From Agaricus subrufescens (Eukaryota; Basidiomycota; Agaricomycetes; Agaricales; Agaricaceae), in contig CM057059.1 in the NCBI GenBank assembly GCA_029945375.1, positions 2,046,001-2,110,000 of the forward strand: a stretch of 64,000 nucleotides of DNA, in the 5' to 3' direction. The stretch's first letter is position 1. Every line of letters begins with the position of its first letter. Of this stretch, positions 44,215 to 55,210 are shown one piece after another. The notes under the pieces are model-generated. The model was not told where the DNA came from and ran no database searches. It worked only from the letters and a program-made list of their open reading frames with translations. Made by a program: the position numbers and the translations under genes.

Positions 44215-46294
44215 ATGTCCCTCAACGAGCGCTACAACATCCTCCACCGCAAGCTCAGAGACCTCGAGTCCGTCCATGAGCAGGGAAAGCGCACAGTGAG
44301 CACGCACCTCCGATTTTCTCTGCCCAGTTCTCACCCTTGCCCCAGCACCAAGTCGAGCTGGACGACCTCAAGTCGGAGCTTGCTCGGTGCCGAAAAACAA
44401 CCAACAGCCAGTCCGACCGGATAGAGAAGTACAAGAAGCAGAATGACGCCCTCGAGCTTCGTATACAGGAACTCAAGAAAGCTGCTCAGGCAGAGCAGGT
44501 GGAAACCAAGTCGCTCAAGGCCAGACTACGCACTGCAGAGCACGAGACTGCACAGCTTGCTGCAAAGCACGCAGACATTGCGGACGTAAGAAAGAATATG
44601 CAATGTCTGGAGTCCAAGCACCGTGAAGAATTGCGCGAACGCGACAGGAAGATTGCAGAACTCGAAAAGAACGCTGCTTCCGAAAGCTCAAGACGCCTGG
44701 CTCTTGAGTCTCAGCTTCGAGATCTCAAATACAAGGGCGATGTCGATTCGGAGAATGCCCGCAGTGGAACGAAGCAACTTGAATCTCAACTAACTGATGC
44801 CCAACGACAACTCTCTGAATCCCGCAAACAACTTGCCGCAAAGCAAGACTCATTTACTGGCGAACGACAGGCCTTGCTCGATCGAATCGCAAACCTTAAC
44901 CATCACCTCTCCTATGCATCACAACAATATGCTCACCTTCTTTCAAATACAATCCCCCTCTCTGACCACCTCGAACTCAAACGATTGTACACAACTGGCC
45001 AGCTCAATATTCTACGCCTAGAACGCAAACTTGCCAATGCCGAGGACCAGATCACAGAACTTGCCCATTTAACTCGCCAATCTAGTCACTCCAATGATCT
45101 TTTACGAGAACATCTCCAAGATGCCCTACACCAAACTACCGTCTACGAAGACATGCTCAACATCTCACCATCGATTCCTGCCGACACAGTCACTGCTCAC
45201 TGTGACTTGCAAGTCGAATTATCCGCAATGTATGACCGCACTCACCATGATATTCCTACTTCCCTACTTTATCTCTACGAACTTCTCCTCAACTACTCCT
45301 TAGCCCGTTCTCAACGACTGTTCTTTGCATATACTTGCGTGGAGAAAGAACTCGTTCAAACTTCCCAAGTCGCCAGCAAACATTCAAAGGAGCTGGAAAG
45401 CGCACTTGCGTCGCACAAAACCACCTCCGCCAATCTAGAATCCGCAGAGAGAGATCGCGCATCACTTGTTGAGCAAGTCGACAGCCTGACCAAAGCTCAA
45501 GCTTCTCTACAACAAACCTACACCTCTCTCAAGGACCAGAACGATACGCTCCTTGACCAGCAACGCCAGTCTGTCTTGATTCATGGAGCCGCGGTAAAGA
45601 AAGACAAGAATGAAATTCAGCGTCTGACGGGTTCAATCCAAAAGAGCAGGATGGCAGAAGATGCATTACGCGCGGAAATTGAAAGGTTAGTAGATTCTAA
45701 GCTGATCGCCAACGTAAAAGCATATCTTACTGCCGCTCTATCTCGTTATCCACTCTCTCACTCACGTTCACTCATAGGCTGTTGAGCGAACTCGCTGAAG
45801 CGGAACGTTACCAGGAGGCTTATACTGCTCTGTCTGAACAAGTCGGCTCTCTTATAGCCCGTAACCAGCTAGCAGAGGAAGAAGCAGAACACCTCAGCAA
45901 ATTTAATGCTGAGATCCTAGGTCACAGTAACCCAGCACAACGCATTGCCTATGTTGATCGCATACGACGCGAGTTGGCCGAGGCCAAACAAGTCAGTCGT
46001 CATGCTTACTGTTCTTTCTCGAGTTGCTAACTTCTTCTGGTGTAACAGAAAATTGTTGCGTTATCAAGGGAACAAGAAGCCGTTGTTGGCCTCAATGCTG
46101 ACATTCAGCATGAGTTGGACATGTACAAGTCGAGGGATAAACCTGGAACGCATATCACTCGTGTAAAACGCGCTCCTTTATCAAACGTCACCCGCAATCT
46201 CAATGTCAGCAAGACTACAAAGCCAATCATAGGCGTTGGCGAGGATCTAGAGCTTATGCCGGAAGATATGACAATGGATGAATTATTGACATAA
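44215..46294 (+). CDS. Long coiled-coil protein with an HMMR-type C-terminal motif
   Basis: Four exons, about 640 residues, almost entirely coiled coil (heptad-rich from residue 5 to about 570). The C-terminal part has FNAEILGHSNPAQRIAYVDR followed by IRRELAEAKQ. This resembles the C-terminal motif of hyaluronan-mediated motility receptor (LGHxNxxQKIxxVxxLKxEN), which in animals localises the protein to centrosome and spindle. The start MSLNERYNILHRKLRDLESV at 44215 is the first ATG; the intron after exon 1 is 48 nt. A less helical segment near residues 270-330 (TTVYEDMLNISPSIPADTVT, THHDIPTSLLYLYELLLNYS) interrupts the coiled coil. The tail ends ELMPEDMTMDELLT. A spindle-pole function is inferred only from the C-terminal motif. 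Confidence 0.65.
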
Positions 46295-46411
46295 TATATT
46301 TACAATCACCTATATACAAAGTCCCTCTTATATACCCTGAAACGTACAAATTTCATTGTATAACTTCAAGTTCGAGTAGATAATCCGAGAAGATCAAGAA
46401 AATGGATGTCC

Positions 46412-48938
46412 TCATAGCTCACCCTGGTGATTAGGCAAAACGTATCTCTGGCTTTGTGCTGGATACTGGGGGTAGGGGGGCATTTCGTGGACGTCCTTTC
46501 GATAATTGTCAACCAGTTTCTTGTAGAATGTTTGATTTCGACGCCGCCTCCACCAAATCCTGTTGATATTACGATCGTGATTAGTAAGTCTAGAGGGTAC
46601 AAGCGATTCTATACTCACAACCCGCCGATAAGTATAATAATCAGTACCACAACTCCAATAAGCCCACCGATAAACCTGAACTTGTTCTCAGACAAAAAGT
46701 TTGCCAAACCTGTAGGATCTGGGTCTTTGAAGGTTTGTGTACGATTGGGCAGTTCAGTCTGACTAGGGGGGTTGTTAGGGTCGAAGCAATATTGTTGGAA
46801 ACACTTCTTGCAGATGTCGGAGCGGTCAAAAGTTGGTGTTGCCTTCATTCGTGCCCGGTCAAAGACTGCGCATTGCAAGCAAGCGCCGAAATTTGGGTCC
46901 GGCGTGTTGGCGTTGGGAGTGAAGCCTTCAATCACAAGTTTTTGTGCACTATCCAAGAACAACGAAACGTGTTTAGGGGTATAAGTGAGTAGGAATGTAG
47001 CCGTACTTTGATAATCATGTCAAAACGTCTAATAGTCGTTTATAAAAATATTGGAAGACGCACTTTGTAACTGGATTATCACCATTGATGGGTGGAGCAT
47101 TTGGGAGATAGATGACCATAGGATAATCGGATGGACTGCTCGGATCACAACCAAAGAATGTAGCCCGCGCGTTGACACCAGTTGAGATAAATTCGTCGAC
47201 CGAGGCGGGAATGGGCGGGAATTTTTGGTGCGTTTCAGTTAAAATGGTTGAAAGTCTTTGCGATGTGGCTAAGGGGCTGCTGCCACTGAAAAATTAATAG
47301 TCAGAGTCGTTGTTCAGATAACAAGCCTAGCTACAGAACATACTTTGGGAAATTATTGACAGTGTCTGCGCTTTCCTCGAGTGTTACGATGACGTCCAAC
47401 CCTCGGCTTTTGACAAATAAGGGATTATACGGCACATTCTCTGAATTTGATGAGCCATCAATGAGTTCCAACCAAGCCGAATGGGCATCTTGGAATGTAT
47501 CTGGTTTAATCCCGTCGAAAGGGTTCGGCCAATTGGCAACGTCATCGGCCCTGGTTCTCACTTGCCTCAGTTGTTCTCGGAGAACGTACAGCACACCATT
47601 TGCATCGTTCTGCGTCCAGCCTTGGATCGCATTATCGGCAAAATCCAAAATTTGCTAGATTCCGATAAGTTTTTTGTGTTTCGTCTCGATAAAACATTAG
47701 GCGACTGACGTTGAATAGACTAGCACTGGTTCCCATCACGAATCCAGCCTGATCAAATCCAGTGACGCAAGCCGATCCGTTATCAGGGAACCCCTTGGAG
47801 AGATGTGTCCCTGCGTATGTCATATTCATTCCGGCTGACAAACTGGGATCGAATGAGGCAAATTCTATTGGGGTTATCTAATGATAGAGTTTTCAGAAAG
47901 GGATTGATTGTGACGAAGGGGCCAAGGTCTCTCACCTCGTACACGGTGGACTTCAAGTCCAATGCTGTGGTCAAATTTGATCCAACCGGGCGTGAGTCAG
48001 CGACAATAATAGGAAACGGGGTTAAATGCTGTTGAAATGAAGGTATCTGTGGTATCCGTGACCAGAGCTGGCCAGCACCATGCGCCGTATCGTTAGTGAA
48101 AAAGTTGTTCCTCGTAGTTTGATTCAGAAAGTGGAACGAAATCATCCGGGACCATGGATCCGTCAGACTGGTATCACTAGCGGATCATGAACTTCAGCGA
48201 CGCGAGCCCGGGAAGTGGCGAAAACTTACATCCTTGTGTCGGCCTTGGCCCTGACACTCCAGAGAAGGCTACCATACCACGCCTGGTTCAGCGTGGAAAA
48301 AACATTGGGACCGTCGGGAGTAGCAAAAGAAAAGTCGAGAGCCCAGCCGTTGAGGTTGTCACCGATGCCGAGGACTAGATCGTGGAGCGTAGGGAAGTTA
48401 TTGAAATAAAGGGATCCAGTGATCCAGGAACCACCTAAATAGTTGATTTGAGGAAGGGTCGCTGAAAAAAAAAAGGGAGGGCAATACAATACTTACCTGA
48501 TAGGCCCGAAATGTACGACGCCACTTGCAACAGGCCACCGGTCCCCGCCTTCTTGGCAGTCTCATTCCTCGCGTCCAGACCGCTCAGAGAGCCTGCGGCA
48601 AACAGGGCGGCTCGAAGACCACCTCCAGGGAGTGCACAGCCTACTTTTGGCCAGCTGAAGTTGTGTGCTGATAGGTCGTAGCCCATGCGAGATCCATTTC
48701 CGAGCCAATCGCTCCACGCTTGTGGTAGAACATCAGCTGCGCGTCTGTTCAGATACTCCTCTTCTTGAGGGTGGAGGGACTGATTTTGTGATGTCCATTC
48801 GCGGATAAGAGGCGCCCGTGAGATGTCCGGGCATTCCCTGTTAGTCTGGGGAGCATAATCGGTCACAAGGCCTTCTGGGGGAGTGTCTTGAGCAGAAAAG
48901 GGCAGGAGGAAGGAGAGCAAGAGGAGGATAGAAAACAT
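46412..48938 (-). CDS. Phospholipase B/lysophospholipase with C-terminal transmembrane tail
   Basis: About eight exons, roughly 640 residues. A signal peptide (MFSILLLLSFLLPFSAQ) precedes the fungal PLB domain: WLGNGSRMGYDLSAHNFSWP, KVGCALPGGGLRAALFAAGS (oxyanion region) and ISGLSG joined across an intron to GSWITGS, which restores the GLSGGSW nucleophile-Ser motif. Further on are IIVADSRPVGSNLTT, ASFDPSLSAGMNMTYAGTHL and LIDGSSNSENVPYNPL with the catalytic Asp region. There are many N-glycosylation sites and C-terminal Cys pairs (CLQCAVFDRAR, CKKCFQQYC). PLB removes acyl chains from phospholipids outside the plasma membrane. Most known fungal PLBs are secreted or GPI-anchored; this one ends in a hydrophobic helix (FIGGLIGVVVLIIILIGGL), then IWWRRRRNQTFYKKL and a 30-residue tail, so it looks like a type I membrane protein. 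Confidence 0.9.
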
Positions 48939-49112
48939 GAACGTAGCCTAAGGAAGAGTTAGGAAAAGGGGCGCGACGCGGCAGCGGCTCGCTTGTGTCA
49001 TTGATTGTTATGATAGAAACCGTGGCTGTATCCTTTCCTCTTGTTACGTTTATTTTATACAACAGGCATACTTATAACAAAAATACGAAAAGAGTCTACA
49101 AAAACTAACCGC

Positions 49113-50642
49113 TCAATCTTCGAACCCGTGCTCAAACAGGTAGTTAGCGGTCAGCTCCTCGTTCTTATCGCATGCGAAATATGCCTGGACTACAATATCC
49201 CGTGGGAACCCTAGCGCTTCCAACTGTCCCTGGGTTTAGAAACGACAACAGAGAGCAAGCCCTGAGGAAACTCACCCGAGCAATAGCTTCGCGTTCTTCC
49301 GCAGTCACACTGATCGTCTGCGCTCCTGGAGGGATTTCGCCTTCAGGGCCTCCATCATCGTCACCCTCGCCAACACCCAAGATTTGGAGAAGTGCTTCAG
49401 GGTTGTTTGCAAGATGCTGGGCCAAGGCAGGATTTTGTTGTGCCAGCTGTTGGATTAGTGCTTGAATGAGCGCGGGATTCTGCCTGACCATTTCTCGGAG
49501 TTGTTGGATCTGGGGGTGGGCAGCCAAGGAGGCGAGATCGAGACCGGCCGGATTACCCATACCACCCATACCGCCCATACCGCCCATGCCACCCATGCCA
49601 CCCATGCCGCCGGGAGCGGCACCGCCTCCGCCTGATTGCTGTTGTTGCGCTAACTAAATAAGAGGCACTGAGCCAAAGTCAGCGAAACACATCAAACTCC
49701 GAACACACCTGGAATAGGTTCTGCGGTTGGTTTGCTGTAGGTGCAGCGGGTTGAGTCGTAGGAGAAGTTGATGGGGCAGTAGCGGTGGGTGTGGCGGGAT
49801 TAGGTTGGGCAGATGGTGTCCGAGGAGGCCCAGCAGCTTCCGCCTCGAGATGAGCAGGAATACCCTGTTCAATCGTATTAGATACTGCCTTTTTCTTTCT
49901 TTCTTCCAACCACTCACTGTCATGAGATACTCCACCGCACGATCTGGGTTGTTGTAACTCGCACGCAAGGCGCGAAGGACCTGCTCACGCTCGAAGCCCA
50001 TCTCCATCATATTCTGAATGGTAGTCTGGAGAGCCTGTCCAGTGACGAAGCCGCTGCCGTCGCCCAGAGGAACAGGATCTGGAGACGTACTAGGTGGGGC
50101 TGGGGTCGATGTCGCTGGTGTTGTTGTTGTTGATGGTGGTGGTGGGGGGGCTGAAGCGTCCGATATCCCCGTTTGTGGGGGGGTGTTGGTGGCAGGAGCA
50201 GACGGAGAGGGGATAGGTGCAGCGGTGGCTGGGGCGGGGGGGACTTCTGGCTTGGGGATTGGTGTCGGTTTGGGCTGGTACGGGCTGTTGGAAAGAGACA
50301 CGGAAATCGGGGAGCGGGAATACCTTGGAGACCATGAGGACGAGAAAGTCCTTTTCTTTTATGCCGCACGACTCGATTGTCTTGTCATCGGCAAGAATTT
50401 TCCCTGGTGCGGCAGGGTGAATGGAGAGCGGGGAAGGGGACGGAAAAGGGGGCACCTGAGTAGATGATCTTCTGGGAGGAGACAGGGTGTTTGTGGGCGG
50501 CCTCGATCCGGGCCTTGAGATCGCCGATGGTGTCTGGGCCATCTACATCGACCTAGAGGGGCGTCTGCTCGCTGTCGGCGGCGCGGAGAGAGGGAAATAC
50601 CTGGAAAACCTTTTGCTGGGTGGTTTTGACGGTGACCTTCAT
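49113..50642 (-). CDS. RAD23: Rad23 ubiquitin receptor / nucleotide excision repair factor
   Basis: The domain order is UBL-UBA-XPC-binding-UBA. UBL (about 1-78): [63 protein letters not shown]1: [20 protein letters not shown] and [19 protein letters not shown]-binding/STI1-like: [40 protein letters not shown]2 at the C-terminus: [20 protein letters not shown] and [15 protein letters not shown]. Rad23 stabilises Rad4/XPC in nucleotide excision repair and delivers ubiquitinated substrates to the proteasome. A run of six imperfect GGM repeats (49556-49609) sits just upstream of the XPC-binding domain. About six introns. Shares a 94-bp promoter with the LRR gene. Confidence 0.95.
49556..49609 (-). 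repeat. 9-bp tandem repeat encoding Gly-Gly-Met units
   Basis: Six imperfect 9-bp units of the type CCCATACCG/CCCATGCCA on the plus strand, read on the minus strand as (GGx ATG GGx) and encoding a GGM-rich linker in Rad23. Codon differences among units (GGT/GGC) show it is partly degenerate. Confidence 0.85.
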
Positions 50643-50736
50643 GGTGGGGTGCAGCAAGGAGGACGCGTCATGTTATCCAGATAAATAAATAAATATAATA
50701 AATAAATATTTAAGCCGCCCCTTGGCCCCGCTCGCC
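50643..50736. promoter_or_regulatory. Divergent promoter RAD23 / LRR with MCB box and AT tract
   Basis: 94 bp between start codons. ACGCGT lies at 50663-50668, directly followed by CATG, and an AT-only stretch of ATAA-type repeats runs from about 50681 to 50713, ending 24 bp before the LRR start. The tract could act as a nucleosome-free or TATA-like region. Confidence 0.5.
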
Positions 50737-52560
50737 ATGCTGCTGGAGCCCGGCGACGACTACGTCCGCGACCTCGCCCTCTTCATCCGCCGCAATGAGC
50801 TCCGCCTCGCACAGGCCACCTTCTCCCGCCCCCGCCGCCCCGCATCCACCCCCAGCCCCTGGTTCGCTCCCCCCGCGCCCCTCGTCTTCGCCACCGACAT
50901 CCACCACCTCTTCTATGTCCTCATGCGCCTCGAAGCCCTCGGGCACGCCGTCGGCACCCTCGACGTCCAGCTAGACAACCCCTCTCGCCCCACCACCTAC
51001 CTCAACTTTGGCCAGAGCGACAAATCCGACACACTCTCCCTTGCCTCCTTTCGCTCTTCCCTTTCCGCCGTCTCCAATCTCTCTCTCGGTACGGGCTGGT
51101 TGTTCCGCCCCGGGCAGGCAGACATCTCTTCGGAGCTCAAGTACATCTTCAGTAGCTTCACCAAGCTTCCTGCACTGGCCATCGGTCCTCCGACCCAGAA
51201 AGTCATTGCCGAGACTGTCGACGACACTGCTTCGTCCAATGCCCTCCCCCTGGACGTGTTCAAGAACCTCCAGAGTCTGGAGTGCATAGACATTGACCCC
51301 CGCCTGCTGCTAGGCTGGGACCGACTGTCCGAAAGCCTCAGGAGCCTCAAGATCCGCCGCAGTGGCCTCGAGGACGTTGCAGACATTTTCATCGGCGCCG
51401 TCGTCGACGACCAAGCCAGGAGGGCCGGCAGCGCTAGTCGCCAGCGACGGCGGCACATGCCCCAGCGAGACTCTGATGGGCGGCAGTTTACCTTCCGCCC
51501 TACGCCACTACCCGGCACAGTTCCCGAAGAGGACGAACAAGGTGCCACTCGACCGGGCTCTCCTCCACCATCCACCCAGCTTTCCTCCTTCAAATGGGCA
51601 TTTCTTCGACATCTGTCTCTCGCAGACAACAGCCTCACATTTATACCCCAAGTCATTCTGCCATACCTTGCTTCTCTCACTCATCTCGACCTTTCCTCTA
51701 ACCTGCTTGTGTCTGTTCCTGCGGGATTGGGTGCTCTGTATAATCTCGTCCATCTCAATCTAGCCGATAATATGATTGATTCTGTCTTGGGTATCTATCT
51801 CAACCTAGGCCAAGTACTCCAACTAAACCTATCGTCCAACCGCCTTGAATCCATATGTGGCCTTGAACGCCTCCAGGGCCTGCAGCACATCGACCTCCGC
51901 AAAAATCTAATAGAGGAGAGTGCGGAGATTGGGAGACTGGCGACACTGCCCCATATTTCCCAAGTTCGGGTAGAGGGCAATCCGTTTTGCGACGTCGAAG
52001 ACAACTACCGAGTCGCCTGCTTCGACTACTTCCGCAAGGAGCGAAAGGCTATCACGCTCGATGGCTCTCCTCCAGGATTCTACGAGAAGCGAAGCCTGGC
52101 GGCAATTCCTCCAGAACAGATGACATCGAGCAGACCTGTTCCCACGGCTACTCCGCCGCCAGCGCAGAGCTCGCCGGCCAGCGACGTGCCCACCGGAGAC
52201 GATGGGACCCCGCCGTCGTCGAATGCGTCGCCACACCTCGTGCCGGTCGGCGCCGCCGGGGTGGGCGGGAAACCCACGCGGAAGAAGGTGAAACGGATTG
52301 TCGACCTCGATGGAGGTGCCACGGGCTCGCCCGGGCGCGAGGAAAGGGCGAAAGAGAAGAGGAGAGAAAGGACGTCGGGGGGCGGAGACGCGGAGGTGCC
52401 GGTGCGGCGGGGGCGGCACGGACGATACCACACGGACATTGGGGCGCTGGCAGAGACGGCGGGCGAGGAGGGCGCAGAGGCGTACCGGCGGCGGCTGGAG
52501 GGCCTGAAGCGGGACATGGGCGAGGGGTGGTTGAAGATATATAGCCAGACTCAGTCGTGA
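50737..52560 (+). CDS. Leucine-rich repeat protein resembling STK11IP
   Basis: A single uninterrupted 607-residue frame, unusual in this intron-rich region. The N-terminus is MLLEPGDDYVRDLALFIRRN. SDS22-like LRRs run from about residues 285 to 430: LRHLSLADNSLTFIPQVI, LTHLDLSSNLLVSVPAGLGA, LVHLNLADNMIDSVLGI, VLQLNLSSNRLESICGLERL, QHIDLRKNLIEESAEIGRLA, with a cap ISQVRVEGNPFCDVEDNYRV. A segment before them (FKNLQSLECIDIDPRLLLGW) resembles the first repeats of LKB1-interacting protein STK11IP, and the order of elements agrees. The C-terminus is Pro/Ser-rich, then strongly basic (GGKPTRKKVKRIVDLDGG), ending with GLKRDMGEGWLKIYSQTQS. The function in fungi is not known to me; a scaffold role is inferred from the LRRs. 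Confidence 0.75.
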   Translation: MLLEPGDDYVRDLALFIRRNELRLAQATFSRPRRPASTPSPWFAPPAPLVFATDIHHLFYVLMRLEALGHAVGTLDVQLDNPSRPTTYLNFGQSDKSDTLSLASFRSSLSAVSNLSLGTGWLFRPGQADISSELKYIFSSFTKLPALAIGPPTQKVIAETVDDTASSNALPLDVFKNLQSLECIDIDPRLLLGWDRLSESLRSLKIRRSGLEDVADIFIGAVVDDQARRAGSASRQRRRHMPQRDSDGRQFTFRPTPLPGTVPEEDEQGATRPGSPPPSTQLSSFKWAFLRHLSLADNSLTFIPQVILPYLASLTHLDLSSNLLVSVPAGLGALYNLVHLNLADNMIDSVLGIYLNLGQVLQLNLSSNRLESICGLERLQGLQHIDLRKNLIEESAEIGRLATLPHISQVRVEGNPFCDVEDNYRVACFDYFRKERKAITLDGSPPGFYEKRSLAAIPPEQMTSSRPVPTATPPPAQSSPASDVPTGDDGTPPSSNASPHLVPVGAAGVGGKPTRKKVKRIVDLDGGATGSPGREERAKEKRRERTSGGGDAEVPVRRGRHGRYHTDIGALAETAGEEGAEAYRRRLEGLKRDMGEGWLKIYSQTQS

Positions 52561-52665
52561 ATATCCACCATGTATATTTAAAATGTGTGACGCTGCGTGA
52601 CGGCCGTCTCATCTTTCTCTCTCCGCTTCTTCCTCCCTCATCGTCGTTCTTTACATTCTCATACC

Positions 52666-53499
<834 letters not shown>

Positions 53500-53769
53500 A
53501 GGTGCCCTCTGGACTCGCAGATACCCCACGCTTCTACACAAGCGCTTTCGTCTGAAAATACGCCCTGACGCCCCACACGACCTGTTCACGTCTGGACGAA
53601 CGCTACCCCGCTGCCTTGTTTGGCACATTTGTTCTTATACCGCGATCTCTTATTCCCATGTTTTTATCTCGAACCTGTTTTCACTCTGAGGGGTGGTAAA
53701 TTTACATACATTCTAATGGATGATTACTGTTTTGCTTGGATATCTGCGTGAGAAGCTTCCGGCTTTAAA

Positions 53770-55116
53770 ATGCTTGCGCGTACCACCATGAGCAGGGCCT
53801 TTTCGACCGCCGCCCTCGCCCACTCCTTCACCGGCGCCGTCGGAAACACCCCTCTTGTCCGTATTAACCACCCCTTATTCGACCCGTACACCGCGCTCAG
53901 CCCTTGACAGATCTACCTCAAACGCCTCTCGGAGAGGACGGGTTTCCATATTTATGGCAAGTCGGAACTCCAGAATCCAGGTGGTAGCGTGAAAGATCGC
54001 GCCGCCCTCGGGCTCGTCCAGGATGCGGAAGCAAAGGGAATGTGCGTCGTATCGCCAAACAACTCTCCGCGACGCTCACTCCCACATCCAGGATCAAGCC
54101 CGGAGGGACAATCGTCGAAGGCACTGCAGGCAACACCGGCATTGGCCTCGCACATGTGTGCAGAGCGCGAGGATATAAATGTGTGATATACATGCCGAAT
54201 ACACAGGTACCTCAATCCCCTCCGCTCCTTATCTGCTGCGGGCTATCTTCTCACATAATGTCTCTCTCAGAGCCAAGAGAAAATCGACCTCCTGCGCATG
54301 CTGGGCGCTGATGTTCGTCCTGTTCCGGCTGTTGCCTATGAGAACCCGGACAACTACAACCACCAAGCAAAACGTTTTGCCGAGGCTACTGACAATGCAT
54401 TTTGGACTAACCAGTTTGACAACACCGCGAATACCCACGCCCACTATGTCAGCACTGGTCCGGAAATTTGGGGACAAACAGCCGGTGATTTGGATGGGTT
54501 TGTGTGTTCGACTGGTACTGGTGGTACCCTCGCCGGTGTGGGCAGATATCTCAAGGAGAAGAGCAATGGAAAGGTGCAAGTGTGGCTTGCAGACCCACCT
54601 GGTAGTGTCTTGACCAGTTACATCGAGAGTGGTGGTAAATTGGTTGAAAGGACCGGGTCTTCCATTACGGAAGGTGTGTGTGTATATCTCAAGTAACCTT
54701 TCGTAAACCTTTTTTTTTTTTGCCGCGTTTTAGGTATCGGTCAGGGTCGTATCACTGACAACTTGGCTACCTTTGTGAAGCAGTTGGACGGCGCGTTCAC
54801 TGTACCGGATGAAAAATCGATTGTCATGGTCTACGAGCTACTAGATACTGAGGGCTTGTACCTGGGAGCGAGTTCCGCCCTTAACGTTGTCGCTGCCGTG
54901 GAGCTGGCAGAAAAGCTCGGCAAGGGTGAGGTTGTCGAAGCCTCATGTAACCCCTACGACTGATGAATGTTGTTTGCAGGCTCAAAAGTCGCGACGGTTT
55001 TGTGCGACGGTGCTTACCGATACCAGAGCCGTCTCTTCTCGAAAAAATGGCTAGAATCGAAGGGGCTGGAGAAAGTTATTCCCGACCATCTGAAGAAGTA
55101 TACTGTGTTAGACTAG
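53770..55116 (+). CDS. Cysteine synthase (O-acetylserine sulfhydrylase-like), probably mitochondrial
   Basis: A PLP-dependent fold-type II enzyme. The presequence [19 protein letters not shown] (basic, no acids) points to mitochondria. After the intron the family motifs read [50 protein letters not shown] (the PLP Lys in SVKDRAA), [58 protein letters not shown] and the C-terminal [11 protein letters not shown]. About seven exons, roughly 370 residues. It makes cysteine from O-acetylserine and sulfide. Fungi have several such paralogues, so O-acetylserine specificity rather than cystathionine-synthase-like activity is not proven; there is no N-terminal haem-binding extension or C-terminal CBS pair. 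The CCT8 start follows 94 bp after the stop. Confidence 0.9.
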
Positions 55117-55210
55117 TAGCAGTAGAGATAGAATTAGATAGCAATGTGATGTTGTGACGCGGAGATGTGACTTGTGATCGCGGATTTTGTCCTTCCTCGA
55201 GACAGACGCG

